DNA of 64,000 nt from Streptomyces fildesensis. Lineage in GTDB: Bacteria > Actinomycetota > Actinomycetes > Streptomycetales > Streptomycetaceae. Shown in pieces: positions 1 to 8,927 of this stretch; the stretch's first letter is position 1; every line of letters starts with the position of its first letter. A program made the translations under genes and the position numbers. The DNA lies in contig NZ_JAAIKO010000001.1 of assembly GCF_016107395.1 (NCBI RefSeq), positions 372,001 through 436,000 on the forward strand, in the 5' to 3' direction. The notes below the pieces were generated by a model. It worked only from the letters and a program-made list of their open reading frames with translations, ran no database searches and had not been told where the DNA came from.

Positions 1-277
1 GGTCGGCGGTGAGCAGGACGACGCCGACGGCCGGGAAGCGGAGCGCGACCTCCCGTATCAGTTCCAGCGCGGGCATCGGGGTGATGCCGTCGTGCACGAT
101 GACGACCTCGGGCAGCTCGTCCATCCCCGCCTCGGCGGCCCGGGCGAGGGTGTCGAGCAGCAGCGTGGAGTCGGGCAGTGCGGGGCCCGGTTCCGCGCCG
201 GGCAGCTGGTGCAGCAGACCGGCCAGTGCGCGGGCGGCATCCGGGTCACTGGTGCCGGACAGGATCCTCACGATCAC
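1..277 (-). CDS. CpaE/TadZ-like pilus-assembly protein, N-terminal part (cut by window edge)
   Basis: Only the first 92 codons lie in the window. The GTG start (275-277) overlaps the TGA of the upstream CpaB-like gene by four bases (GTGA), which fixes the start and implies translational coupling. The visible part reads as a receiver-like or atypical response-regulator fold: a VIVRILSGT strand, then ELPEVVIVHDGITPMPALELIREV and VGVVLLTAD. CpaE/TadZ proteins have such a domain ahead of a MinD-like ATPase and help localise the Tad/Flp secretion apparatus at the membrane. The ATPase half is outside the window, so the family call rests on this piece and on its CpaB-like neighbour. Confidence 0.6.
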   Translation of the reverse strand, partial: MIVRILSGTSDPDAARALAGLLHQLPGAEPGPALPDSTLLLDTLARAAEAGMDELPEVVIVHDGITPMPALELIREVALRFPAVGVVLLTAD

Positions 278-990
278 CTCTTGCCTCCCGTGTCCCCCGC
301 CAGGGTGTACGTGCGGTCGACAGCGGCCGGGGCGCTGTCGTCGCCCGGGGCGATCAGCGCCAGCCGGACGTGACGCGCGAAGGACTCGGAGAACGCGACG
401 CGCTGGGCGTCGGCCGCGTCGAGCGCGAACGTGATCGGCACGCCCTGGGCGGCCTGCCGCTGGGAGTCCTGGCTCTTGTCGAACGCCTTGATCTCGCCGA
501 CGTCGATGACCCGCGCCCCGGTGACGATGATCTTCGAGACATCGGGGTCGGTGTCCTTCTTGCCCGCGAAGGTGGCGAAGATGTTGACCTTCGACCCCGG
601 GGTGATCTTCCCGGCGACGCCGGTCTCCGCGTCGATCATGATGGCGATCTCCATCTGGCCGGACTGGAGCACCGGCCTGGCCGCGACCATGCCGGACTCC
701 AGCAGCGAGCCGCGTTTCAGCGGGATCGCCGCGACCATCCCCTGGACGGAGGCGAGGTCGCGCACGGCGGTGTCGGGAAGCCACTTCTCCGGTATCCGGA
801 CCTTCTCCAACTGCCCGGACGTCACCGCCGTGTAGGCCGGCACGTCCTTGGTCAGCTGGTAGGCGGTGACCTTCGGGCCGACCTCCGACCGTGCGTTGCC
901 GATGACCGTGACGACTCCCGCGAAGGCCGCCACCGCGCACAGCACGGAGACCACCAGGAGGACGACACCGCGTCGCTGACGTGAATTCAT
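274..990 (-). CDS. CpaB/RcpC-like Flp pilus assembly protein (SAF domain)
   Basis: A 238-residue protein with one N-terminal membrane anchor at about residues 8-29, followed by a SAF-type region at about 40-105 (AYQLTKDVPAYTAVTSGQL, then IPLKRGSLLESGMV) and a CpaB/RcpC region ending near the C-terminus. In Tad systems CpaB is a periplasmic or extracytoplasmic component linked to the secretin; in monoderm actinomycetes its role is less clear. It follows the zinc-ribbon gene by 12 bp and overlaps the CpaE-like gene, so the three form one minus-strand operon that continues off the left edge. ATG start at 988-990. Confidence 0.75.
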   Translation of the reverse strand: MNSRQRRGVVLLVVSVLCAVAAFAGVVTVIGNARSEVGPKVTAYQLTKDVPAYTAVTSGQLEKVRIPEKWLPDTAVRDLASVQGMVAAIPLKRGSLLESGMVAARPVLQSGQMEIAIMIDAETGVAGKITPGSKVNIFATFAGKKDTDPDVSKIIVTGARVIDVGEIKAFDKSQDSQRQAAQGVPITFALDAADAQRVAFSESFARHVRLALIAPGDDSAPAAVDRTYTLAGDTGGKR

Positions 991-1002
991 CGGCAGGCAG
1001 AC

Positions 1003-1944
1003 CTATCGCTTATGGGGTTCGAGCTGGGGGCGGTTGGGGGTGGGCAGCACCCGCGACGGCGGTTCCTGCCGCTGGTGCTGCGGCTGGTACTGCGGCGGGC
1101 GCTGCTGCTGCGGCCGGCGTAACGGCTGCTCCTGGGCCGCGACCTGCTGCGTACGGTCGGAGCGGTCGGCGGCGCGGTCGGCACGGTCGCCGAGCCGCGT
1201 CGAGCAGAAGAGGCACTGGTCGCCGATCACCTCGAGGCCGCACCACGGGCAGGTGTCCCGGCGGACCGACGTGACCAGTTGGTACAGAATGCCGATGTCC
1301 GCGATGTACGCGGTGAACTCGACGAGCCGGCCGGTGCCCCACCACCGCGCCGACCCTTCCGGCAGCGGCACCTCGCGGATGTGCTGGGTGCGCCAGGCGG
1401 CGGCGAGCGGGCCGGTGACCCAGCCGGCGTCGAGGCCGTGCCCGGCGACCGCGAGCTGGGTGAGGAAGCCGGGACCCGGCGGGACGGCGTCGGGACCGGC
1501 CTCGGTCAGCCCCGGCTCCGGGTGGGCCATGACGGCGAAATGCCGCCCGGGGACCAGGGACTTGAAGTGCTTGCCGACGGTGACCGGCACCCGGTCGAGC
1601 TTGCTGACCGAGCCGAGCAGGGCGCCGGAGTACAGGTAGTACGAGAGCAGCCGGGCGGCGCCCGCGAGCACGCCTGGCCCCAGGTCGGTGCCGGCCAGCT
1701 GGCGCAGCTGCTCCCCGAGCAGCGCGGCGGCGAGCGGCGGCAGATCGACGGGGACGATCGCCATCCGGTCCGCTTCCAGCGCGGCACGCACGGTGTGCAG
1801 CCGGCGCCGGCCGGGGTCGGCGGGATCGGGCGAGGCGAGGGCGATGAGGTGCCCGTAGGCGTCGAGCGCCGCGGAGGTGCGCGCGACATGCTGCTCGAGC
1901 GGAAGCGCGAGATCGTCCGCTGTGACCGTTATGACGCTCGACAT
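1003..1944 (-). CDS. Conserved actinobacterial protein with C-terminal zinc ribbon
   Basis: A 313-residue protein of unknown function. The start at 1944 is chosen over an in-frame upstream codon at 1968 because GGAGGG sits seven bases before this ATG. Most of the chain is a soluble domain without a motif I recognise. Near residue 235 there is a CPWC...CLFC four-cysteine knuckle typical of a zinc ribbon. The tail is rich in Arg, Gln and Pro (RRPQQQRPPQYQPQ) and probably disordered. It is the first gene of the operon with cpaB-like and cpaE-like genes, which suggests a pilus- or secretion-associated role, but nothing in the sequence proves it. Confidence 0.6.
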   Translation of the reverse strand: MSSVITVTADDLALPLEQHVARTSAALDAYGHLIALASPDPADPGRRRLHTVRAALEADRMAIVPVDLPPLAAALLGEQLRQLAGTDLGPGVLAGAARLLSYYLYSGALLGSVSKLDRVPVTVGKHFKSLVPGRHFAVMAHPEPGLTEAGPDAVPPGPGFLTQLAVAGHGLDAGWVTGPLAAAWRTQHIREVPLPEGSARWWGTGRLVEFTAYIADIGILYQLVTSVRRDTCPWCGLEVIGDQCLFCSTRLGDRADRAADRSDRTQQVAAQEQPLRRPQQQRPPQYQPQHQRQEPPSRVLPTPNRPQLEPHKR

Positions 1945-2097
1945 CCGCAGCCCTCCTGTCCCGCGCAAGGACCGTTCACCCGCCGGATCGCGTGCGCCAG
2001 CCTATCGATGTGTAGCGGAATGAGTGCGGAAAGTCGCGGATCAGGATCGGTAAACGCCTGGATGCGCCCCATGAACGACTGGTGAAGGCCAGAGGTC

Positions 2098-2130
2098 TTG
2101 ACAACCCCATTGGTCTGGACCAGTTTGGTC
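2098..2130 (+). promoter_or_regulatory. Chitinase promoter with DasR-like (dre) operator
   Basis: A -35-like TTGACA is at 2098-2103. The 16-mer ATTGGTCTGGACCAGT at 2109-2124 matches 13 of 16 positions of the DasR responsive element consensus ACTGGTCTAGACCACT as I remember it, and its core TGGTCTGGACCA is the element long known upstream of streptomycete chitinase genes. It lies between the -35 and the expected -10, as for a repressor site. DasR is a GntR regulator released by GlcN-6-P. The assignment is by motif only. Confidence 0.75.
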
Positions 2131-2205
2131 GCACGCAGGGCACGCCGCCCAACCCTCATGCGCATTCCCCACCACCCCCCAACTCCTTGCCCCCAGGAGG
2201 CAGTC

Positions 2206-3741
2206 GTGGAACGTGCATCGCATGCTTATCGGAGACCGAAGGTCGCGCGTACGGCCCTCGCCACCGTGGGAGCCGCCTCGCTCGTGGCCGCAGGCTTCGC
2301 GATAGCCAACGTCGGGACCGCGCAGGCCGCCGACACCAATCTCGTCAGCAACGCCGGCTTCGAGAGCGGACTGTCCGGCTGGACGTGCACGGCGGGCAGC
2401 GGTGCGGCCGTCTCCAGCCCGGTGCACGGTGGGTCCTCGGCCCTCAAGGGCAGTCCGAGCAGCTCCGACAACGCCAAGTGTTCGCAGACCGTGAGCGTCA
2501 AGCCCAACTCCGCGTACTCGTTGAGCGCCTGGGTGCAGGGCTCGTACGTCTACCTCGGCGCGAGCGGCACCGGCACCTCGGACGTGTCGACCTGGACCCC
2601 GTCCGCCGGCTCGTACCAGCAGCTGAGCACCAACTTCACGACGGGCGCGAGCACCACCTCGGTCACCGTCTACCTCAACGGCTGGTACGCACAGCCCGCG
2701 TACTTCGCGGACGACGTCGTCCTGACCGGTCCCGGCGGCACTCCCACCACGCCCCCGACGACACCGCCCACGACGCCGCCGACCACCCCGCCGACGACTC
2801 CCCCCACGACACCGCCGACCACGCCTCCCACCACCCCGCCGACCACTCCCCCGGCCGGCAGCCTGCCCAAGCACGTCCTCACCGGGTACTGGCAGAACTT
2901 CAACAACGGCGCGACCGTCCAGACCATCGCCCAGGTGCAGAACCAGTACGACATCATCGCCGTCTCGTTCGCCGACGCCTCCGGCACGCCCGGCGGGGTC
3001 ACCTTCAACCTGGACCCGGCGCTGAACTACTCCGTCGCCCAGTTCAAGGCGGACATCGCGGCGAAGCAGGCGGCCGGCAAGCGGGTCATCATCTCCATCG
3101 GCGGCCAGAACGGCACCGTGTCGATCAACGACTCGGCCTCCGCCACCAACTTCGCCAACAGCGTCTACTCGCTGATGCAGACGTACGGGTTCAGCGGCGT
3201 CGACATCGACCTGGAGAACGGGCTCAACTCCACGTACATGTCGCAGGCGCTGCGCAGCCTGAGCAGCAAGGCGGGGTCCGGCCTCATCATCACGATGGCG
3301 CCGCAGACGATCGACATGCTCTCCCCGTCGAGCGGCTACTTCGCCACCGCGCTGAAGATCAAGGACATCCTGACCGTCGTCAACACCCAGTACTACAACA
3401 GCGGTTCGATGAACGGCTGTGACGGCGGCGTCTACTCGCAGGGCTCCGTGGACTTCATCACCACGCAGGCCTGCACGGTCATCCAGGGCGGGCTCGACCC
3501 GTCCCAGGTCGGCCTCGGGCTCCCGGCCTCGACGAGCGGCGCGGGCTCCGGCTACGTCGACCCGTCGGTGGTCAACAACGCGATCGACTGCCTGACCAAG
3601 GGCACCGGCTGCGGCACCTTCAAGCCGGCCACCAAGTGGCCGACGCTGCGCGGTGCGATGACCTGGTCCACCAACTGGGACGCCAAGAACGGCAACCAGT
3701 GGTCCAACTCGGTTGGCGCCCACGTCCACGCCCTGCCGTAA
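2206..3741 (+). CDS. Secreted GH18 chitinase with N-terminal carbohydrate-binding module
   Basis: Hydrolyses beta-1,4 links in chitin outside the cell. The GTG at 2206 has AGGAGG five bases upstream; earlier ATGs fall inside the promoter. Order: twin-positive signal peptide (RRPKVARTALATVGAASLVAAG, cleavage near AQA-AD), a beta-sandwich carbohydrate-binding module of the CBM4_9/CBM16 type (about residues 42-175, LVSNAGFESGLSGW), a Thr-Pro linker of repeated TTPP units (DNA 2746-2855), then a GH18 barrel of about 285 residues. The barrel has VIISIGGQNG (strand 3) and SGVDIDLE carrying the catalytic Glu. The first Asp of the DxxDxDxE motif is Ser here. It resembles ChiA-type streptomycete chitinases. 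Confidence 0.93.
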   Translation: MERASHAYRRPKVARTALATVGAASLVAAGFAIANVGTAQAADTNLVSNAGFESGLSGWTCTAGSGAAVSSPVHGGSSALKGSPSSSDNAKCSQTVSVKPNSAYSLSAWVQGSYVYLGASGTGTSDVSTWTPSAGSYQQLSTNFTTGASTTSVTVYLNGWYAQPAYFADDVVLTGPGGTPTTPPTTPPTTPPTTPPTTPPTTPPTTPPTTPPTTPPAGSLPKHVLTGYWQNFNNGATVQTIAQVQNQYDIIAVSFADASGTPGGVTFNLDPALNYSVAQFKADIAAKQAAGKRVIISIGGQNGTVSINDSASATNFANSVYSLMQTYGFSGVDIDLENGLNSTYMSQALRSLSSKAGSGLIITMAPQTIDMLSPSSGYFATALKIKDILTVVNTQYYNSGSMNGCDGGVYSQGSVDFITTQACTVIQGGLDPSQVGLGLPASTSGAGSGYVDPSVVNNAIDCLTKGTGCGTFKPATKWPTLRGAMTWSTNWDAKNGNQWSNSVGAHVHALP

Positions 3742-3767
3742 CGCCTGAATCACCCACCGCATGACTC

Positions 3768-3811
3768 ACCGCGCCCCCCGGGACGGCTCACAGCCTCCCG
3801 GCGGGCGCGGT
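3768..3811. terminator. Terminator hairpin between chitinase and yfhO-like genes
   Basis: An inverted repeat starting ACCGCGCCCCCCGGGA and ending TCCCGGCGGGCGCGGT has 16-base arms with two mismatches and a 12-base loop. It sits between the convergent chitinase and YfhO-family genes, two bases from the latter's stop, and could end transcription from both sides. There is no U-tract, as is common in streptomycetes. Confidence 0.7.
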
Positions 3812-3812
3812 G

Positions 3813-6479
3813 TCATGCTGCGGCCGCTTCGGTGGGACGGCGTCTGCGCGACCACCACCGGTACCCGGCCAGCGCGAGGAGCCCCAGCGCCGCGGCGCCG
3901 CCCACCGCGGACCCCGCCTTCAGCCCCGGCGGGGTGAAGTCGCAGCTGATGGTGCGCGACGTGCCGTCCAGCGGGACCGACAGCAGGCCCAGGTGGTTAC
4001 CGGCCGGCCGGGCGGCGGCGCCGCCCGTCGAGCAGCTCCACCCCTCGATCGCCGGGGCGGCGATCACGGCGACACCCGTGCTGCCGGGCGGCAGTTCGGC
4101 GGTCAGACGGCTGCCGGACACCGACACCCGCGTCGCACCGGTGGCCTTCAACGCGGCCACCCGGGCGGCGAGCTTCGCCGGGTCGAGGCAGCCGATCGGC
4201 TCCTTGGGGAGCGCTCCGGCGCCCAGCGCTATCAGGTCCACCCGCACATCGCCCGAGGCCGGCACCGTTCCCAGGGGCTGGACGGTCGCGCGGTTCTGCG
4301 GCGGGCGGGCGTCGAAGCGCACCCCGTCCGACACCCCGCGCAGCCCGCCCTGGCCGGCGAAGTCCGGCACCGAGAGGAACACCTCGCTGCCCGCCGGGCA
4401 GTGCGCCCGCAGCAGCTGCGTGGGCCCGCTCTTCCCCGCCTCGCGCGCCCTGACCCCGTACTGGCCGCCCAGCGTCAGCTTCGGCACGCTGCCGTCGGCG
4501 TCGCGTATCTCGACCCGCGGAACGGTGTACACAGTGACGCCGAGCAGCGCCTCCTGGTTGCGGAACGTGTTGTCGCCGTAGGACCGCGGTCCGCCGGCCG
4601 GGCGGACGGTCACCAGCGGGGGAACGTCCATCCGCGAGACCGACACCGTCGTCGTGTACGGGCCGCGCAGCGGGTGCCGGAACGGGTCCTGGTTGGAGTG
4701 CAGCCGGGCGCCGATCGAGAAGATCGCGTCGGTGACCGGCCCGTCGATGCTGCGCGGCGACCGGCCGCGCGAGGAGTAGCCGCCGCCGAGCGCGGTCAGC
4801 GTGCTCGCCCAGACCTCCGAGGTGAGGCTGCTGTAGTACTGGGCGCCCTGCCCGCCGACGACCAGCGGATCGTTGCCGACCGTCTGCCAGATGCCGGGAT
4901 CCGTCCGGTACGCGGGCCAGCCGTCGGACCGGGAGACCGCGGCGCTCTGCACGTCCTGGCGCTGGCTCCACGGCCCGTAGTCGTCGAGCCGCCCGAGCCG
5001 CGCCTTGTCGTACGACGCCTCCGAGACCGCCGACTCCCCCACCTGCGCGCCCACCAGCAGCGCGGCTGCCAGCACCGGCGCCCAGCGGGCGGTACGCCGC
5101 CGGGCCTCCACCGACCGCAGCAGCACGAGGCTGCCGAGGACGGCCGTCAGGGAGAACGCCAGCAGCGGCACCGTCCAGGACTCCGTGACGACGCTGGTGC
5201 TTCCGATCGCGGTCACCAGCACGAGCAGCCCGACGCCGCCCAGCAGCGGCTTGAGCCGCGGCACACCCTGCGCGAGGGACAGCCAGCCGGCGATGACCAG
5301 CACCCCGCAGAGCACGAACGTCTGCCGGTAGGAACTGCCGTTGGGCGTGGCGAACGCGTGCCAGGCCAGGTGCGTGGGCTTCCACTGCATGGACAGCAGG
5401 ACGATGAGAACGAGCGCACTCCAGCCGGCCCGCTCGCGCCGGGCGACCGCCGTGTTGAACGGCAGGGTCAGCGCGAGCAGCAGCGCGACCGTGCCGACCC
5501 AGACGGCCGGGGTCCCGAAGGTGTACGTGCCGGGCAGCAGCCGCGCCAGCACGTCGGGCATGGCGGACGGCGCGAACTCGTTGACGCGGCCGGGGTGCGC
5601 GAGCTTCGTCGCCTTGAACACGACGAGGATCAGCGGCGCCGCCAGCCCGATGCCGAGCAGCGTCGCCAGCACGGCCCGCCCCAGCACGGCGAGCTTGCGC
5701 CGCACGTCCTCCCGGCCGAGCAGCAGCCGCAGCAGCAGGACGAGCGCGGCACCGATCGTCGCCATGTACGCCGTGTAGAAGTTGGCCGTCCAGGCCAGGG
5801 CGACGACCAGCGGGCCGAGCACCGGGCGCCGGTTCGTCAGCGCCCACTCGCCGACCAGGCACAGCAGCGGGAACGCGATGAGCCCGTCCAGCCACATGAG
5901 GTTGTACGACGCCTCGGCCATCGACCAGCCGCACAGCGCGTACGAGGCGCCGAGCGTCCCGGCCGTCCACCAGCGGCCCTTGCGGAGCGTCAGCAGCAGG
6001 AACGCCATCGCGGCGCCCGCCGACGCCATCTTCAGCACGGTGATCACGTACACCGCGAGGTCGATCTCGTCCCGCGGGAAGAGCCCGACCAGCAGCGCGA
6101 AGGGGCTGCTCACATACGTGCCGAGGTCGGGAAGGAAGCTGGAGCCGTACCCGGACTGCCAGTTGACGAGCAGCCCGCCGTCGGCCCTGCCGTGCAGCAG
6201 GTCCCACAGGTGCGCGTGGAACGGCACGAACTGGTTGCCCAGGTCGCTGACGCTCCGGCTGTGGCGTCCGAACGGAAAGGTCGTCGCGACGGCGTCGCCG
6301 ACGCAGAACGCCAGAGCCGTGATCAACGCGGCCAGGGCGGTGGCGCGGCGGCGGATGTGCGGTGCGGGGGCGGACCCCCGGTCCCCGGTCCCGGTGGCGG
6401 TGCTGGTGTCGCTGGTGTCGTCGGCATCACTGGTGGCGCTGTCACCGGCCCCTTTCAGGGCGGCTTCCTTCGTCGGCAT
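3813..6479 (-). CDS. YfhO-family polytopic membrane protein
   Basis: An 888-residue integral membrane protein. After a polar, Thr/Asp-rich N-terminus (about 40 residues) there are about a dozen hydrophobic segments in the first 500 residues, then a large extracytoplasmic C-terminal region and a last membrane helix near residue 865 followed by a WWSRRRR basic tail. The motifs FPFGRHSRSVSDLGNQFVPF and SSFLPDLGTYVSSPF near the N-terminus are typical of the YfhO family, related in fold to GT-C glycosyltransferases. In Bacillus, YfhO is linked to glycosylation of lipoteichoic acid; the substrate here is unknown. GGAGGAAGCC precedes the ATG. Confidence 0.85.
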   Translation of the reverse strand: MPTKEAALKGAGDSATSDADDTSDTSTATGTGDRGSAPAPHIRRRATALAALITALAFCVGDAVATTFPFGRHSRSVSDLGNQFVPFHAHLWDLLHGRADGGLLVNWQSGYGSSFLPDLGTYVSSPFALLVGLFPRDEIDLAVYVITVLKMASAGAAMAFLLLTLRKGRWWTAGTLGASYALCGWSMAEASYNLMWLDGLIAFPLLCLVGEWALTNRRPVLGPLVVALAWTANFYTAYMATIGAALVLLLRLLLGREDVRRKLAVLGRAVLATLLGIGLAAPLILVVFKATKLAHPGRVNEFAPSAMPDVLARLLPGTYTFGTPAVWVGTVALLLALTLPFNTAVARRERAGWSALVLIVLLSMQWKPTHLAWHAFATPNGSSYRQTFVLCGVLVIAGWLSLAQGVPRLKPLLGGVGLLVLVTAIGSTSVVTESWTVPLLAFSLTAVLGSLVLLRSVEARRRTARWAPVLAAALLVGAQVGESAVSEASYDKARLGRLDDYGPWSQRQDVQSAAVSRSDGWPAYRTDPGIWQTVGNDPLVVGGQGAQYYSSLTSEVWASTLTALGGGYSSRGRSPRSIDGPVTDAIFSIGARLHSNQDPFRHPLRGPYTTTVSVSRMDVPPLVTVRPAGGPRSYGDNTFRNQEALLGVTVYTVPRVEIRDADGSVPKLTLGGQYGVRAREAGKSGPTQLLRAHCPAGSEVFLSVPDFAGQGGLRGVSDGVRFDARPPQNRATVQPLGTVPASGDVRVDLIALGAGALPKEPIGCLDPAKLAARVAALKATGATRVSVSGSRLTAELPPGSTGVAVIAAPAIEGWSCSTGGAAARPAGNHLGLLSVPLDGTSRTISCDFTPPGLKAGSAVGGAAALGLLALAGYRWWSRRRRPTEAAAA

Positions 6480-6628
6480 GGCTTCCTCCGAAGGGGACGC
6501 TAGCCCGCCGGAAGACCGGATGCGCCCCTTGACCCGAAGTGCCCGTTCACCCGACGCCTCTGCTTCAGTGGGTGTTCATCGCGCGTTCCGTCGGCGCGGG
6601 GAACCGAAGAACTTCCGGATGTCTCCCG

Positions 6629-7129
6629 TCAGCCGGTCCGCGGCGCATCCGACGCTTCCGACCAGCGAAAAGTCCCCATCACGGCGTCGAACAGCTCCAC
6701 CATCAGATCGGCCAGCCGGGGCTCGGCCACGGCCGTCGGCGTCGAGAACGCGGCGGCCAGACAGCGCCCGGGGACGTCCGGGACGGGCAGCACGTAGTCC
6801 ACCCGACGGGCCTCGCCCACGACGTACTCCCGCCGCTCCTTCCTGCCGCCCACCGCCAGCTCCGACACCACGAACGACGCCGGCACCGGTGCGGCTCCGC
6901 CGCGCGGCCGTACGGGGAGGTAGAGGTCGAGCCCGGCGCCGTCCCGGCGCGCCGTGACCGCCAGCTCCCGCAGCCGGCCCTCCAGCCGGACCCGCACCTG
7001 AGCCACCGCGTCCCCGCGCGAACCATCGAAGGCCGACGTCACGATCCCCCGGATCGCGTCCTCGGTCCCCTCCCGTAACGGAATCCGCCCCCAGCCGGGC
7101 GGCAGCACCAGCCGGTATCCGCCAACCAT
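6629..7129 (-). CDS. Hypothetical protein next to a type VII-type toxin module
   Basis: A 166-residue soluble protein beginning MVGGYRLVLPPGWGRIPLR. No catalytic motif, signal peptide or membrane helix is evident. It is transcribed away from the ESX-like gene at 7224 across a short 94-bp divergent region. In other actinomycetes, proteins that begin with a similar GYRLVLPPGW segment sit beside type VII secretion genes (from memory, not checked), which is why it is mentioned with that module. ATG at 7129 is preferred; a GTG directly before it is possible. Confidence 0.6.
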   Translation of the reverse strand: MVGGYRLVLPPGWGRIPLREGTEDAIRGIVTSAFDGSRGDAVAQVRVRLEGRLRELAVTARRDGAGLDLYLPVRPRGGAAPVPASFVVSELAVGGRKERREYVVGEARRVDYVLPVPDVPGRCLAAAFSTPTAVAEPRLADLMVELFDAVMGTFRWSEASDAPRTG

Positions 7130-7186
7130 CACAACTCACCCTTTTCCGTCGCCGGTTCATGCCTGTGACCTATGCCCGGCCAGATC

Positions 7187-7199
7187 GTTCCACAGGAAC
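7187..7199. promoter_or_regulatory. Small palindrome in the divergent 7130-7223 region
   Basis: GTTCC-ACA-GGAAC is a perfect 5-bp-arm inverted repeat about 25 bases before the ATG of the ESX-like gene and 58 bases from the divergent gene. It could be an operator, but it is short enough to be chance. Confidence 0.25.
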
Positions 7200-7223
7200 A
7201 CAACCCCACAGGAGTCCGGACAT

Positions 7224-7526
7224 ATGTCCAACACATGCACCAGCGCTGCCGACTTGAAGGTCGACGGCCGCCTCCTCGACGCGTCGGAGCACTCCCTCAG
7301 CTCCATCCGCACCGCCCTCGAGCGCTGCCCCGCCACCCAGGACGCCCTCGCCCACGCCGTCGGCGCCCCGCGCATGGCCGAGGTCATGCACACCTTCGCC
7401 GACAACTGGAAGGACAACAGGAAAGAGACCCTCTGGAACCTCGGCCAAGTCCTCAACCTCGTCCGCGGGACGAAGGCGGCCTTCGCCGCCGTCGACCGCG
7501 ACCTCGCCGCCCGAGCGAAGGGCTGA
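7224..7526 (+). CDS. Small ESX/WXG100-like helical protein
   Basis: A 100-residue, almost entirely alpha-helical protein with no signal peptide, the size of WXG100 (EsxA/EsxB) type VII secretion substrates. The hairpin turn expected near the middle has DNWKDNRKETLWNLG, with Trp residues but no strict WxG. It ends 9 bp before the large toxin-like gene, so the pair is probably co-transcribed. In type VII systems such small proteins act as secretion partners or chaperones for a large LXG-type effector. The ribosome site is CAGGAG, nine bases from the ATG. Family assignment is by size, helix pattern and context. Confidence 0.6.
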   Translation: MSNTCTSAADLKVDGRLLDASEHSLSSIRTALERCPATQDALAHAVGAPRMAEVMHTFADNWKDNRKETLWNLGQVLNLVRGTKAAFAAVDRDLAARAKG

Positions 7527-7535
7527 GCCCTCCCG

Positions 7536-8927
7536 ATGCCCCACCGCCCCCGCGACTGGCACCCCCTGCGCACCGAGGACCCCTACGCCGACCCCACCCC
7601 CGGCTCCCCCGCCGACATCCGCACCGGCCGCCGGACCATGACCGACACCGCCATCGAGATCCGCACCCAGATCACCCGGCTCCGCGCCCTCTCCGACGGC
7701 ACGGGGCTGAAGGGCGACTACGCCGACGCCCTCCAGGACGGCGCGGACCGCCTGCGCGACAAGCTCGGCAAGGTCGCCGACCGCTACGAGGCGGTCGCCG
7801 TCAAGGTCTCCGCCTGGGCCGAAGCCGTCGAGGACGCCCAGCACCAGACCGCCGCCGCCCACCGCGCCGCCACCGCGGCGCACGACATCATCACCCCGCT
7901 CGACGCCCTCCCCGAAGCCGATCTCACCCCCACCCAAAAGAGCGACCTCGACCACGCCCGCGCCTCACTCATCCGTGCACAGGCCGCCTTCGACGGTGCC
8001 GTCGGCGACTACGAATCCGACGCCCGTCGCCTCTCCGGCGCCATCGAGGACCTCCTCGACGACTCGCTGGAGGACTCGTGCTGGAGCTGGACCTCCAACC
8101 TCCTCGAACGCAACGCCGCCTGGATCAACGAAGCACTCGAGATCATCGGCTGGATCGCCACCGTCGTAGCCATCGCCGCCGTCCTCATCGCCTGCGCCCC
8201 CACCGCCCCCGCCTGGCTCGCCCTCGCCGCGTCCTGGGCCATCGCCGGAGCCGAAGCCGCCACCTACGGCACCGCCCTCGTCCACACAGCCCTCGCCGCC
8301 ACCGGCAACGGCACGTGGGCCGACGTCGGCCTCGATGTCGTCGCGATCCTCACGCTGCGCATGGGCAAGGCGGCGGAACAGGGGGTAACGGCGGGCGTGG
8401 ACGCCACGCGGGTTGCCTCGCGGCAGGCGGCGAAGGACGCCGTATCGGCGGCCCGGGCCGAACAGAGCGGAGCCCGGCAGGAGATCGCGCGCGAGCTGCG
8501 AAACCGGAGCATTTCGAAGCCGCGACGGCAGTACTTGCAGGGCCAACTGAAACAGATGGATGCGAAGGCCCGCGCGGCGGCGAAGTATCCGTCGCAGCAT
8601 GAACCGGAGGTATCGGCGGCCGAGGTTCTTCGTGCGGGCGGATCAAGAGAGACAGCTGTAGCCAAGAAGGCGAGTGCGCATGAAAGTGCCAAGCATGCTG
8701 AAAGTTCAGCCGTTCAATCTGCGGATCGAGACGTCAATGGCAGTGCCGTGAAGAATTCCGCCGCCTTCGCAGTCGGCACATCAGTCGATCTTGCAGATAA
8801 ATCCGCGGGCAACAGCGAAATCTTCGCCTCAAAGCCGAGCCTGGATGCTTACGGATCCGGCAAGGACTCCTTCAAGTTCCACACGAGCTGGCTCGATCCC
8901 GACCTCACAACTGGAGCCCCGAATTGA
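7536..8927 (+). CDS. Putative type VII-secreted polymorphic-toxin-like protein
   Basis: A 463-residue protein. Its N-terminus (RPRDWHPL...DPTPGSPADIR) has the layout of the type VII export region that, from memory, heads many streptomycete polymorphic toxins. A helical coiled-coil-like region to about residue 190 follows. Two hydrophobic segments at about 203-222 and 228-245 (IIGWIATVVAIAAVLIAC) could insert in a membrane. The polar region beyond residue 280 is charged and helical. The last 100 codons (after about 8640) are visibly less GC-rich than the rest and resemble no toxin domain I know, as expected for an exchanged C-terminal module. The stop overlaps the next gene. The start at 7536 keeps the DWHPL motif; an ATG at 7638 would lose it. 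Confidence 0.65.
   Translation: MPHRPRDWHPLRTEDPYADPTPGSPADIRTGRRTMTDTAIEIRTQITRLRALSDGTGLKGDYADALQDGADRLRDKLGKVADRYEAVAVKVSAWAEAVEDAQHQTAAAHRAATAAHDIITPLDALPEADLTPTQKSDLDHARASLIRAQAAFDGAVGDYESDARRLSGAIEDLLDDSLEDSCWSWTSNLLERNAAWINEALEIIGWIATVVAIAAVLIACAPTAPAWLALAASWAIAGAEAATYGTALVHTALAATGNGTWADVGLDVVAILTLRMGKAAEQGVTAGVDATRVASRQAAKDAVSAARAEQSGARQEIARELRNRSISKPRRQYLQGQLKQMDAKARAAAKYPSQHEPEVSAAEVLRAGGSRETAVAKKASAHESAKHAESSAVQSADRDVNGSAVKNSAAFAVGTSVDLADKSAGNSEIFASKPSLDAYGSGKDSFKFHTSWLDPDLTTGAPN

Noticed and set aside
2746-2855. CRISPR-like short repeats
   Set aside because: They are in frame and encode the Thr-Pro linker of the chitinase; there are no spacers and no cas genes.
3810-6503. An 897-codon plus-strand frame through the YfhO-family gene
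   Set aside because: Arg/Gln/Pro-rich shadow with no domain. The minus frame has membrane helices and family motifs.
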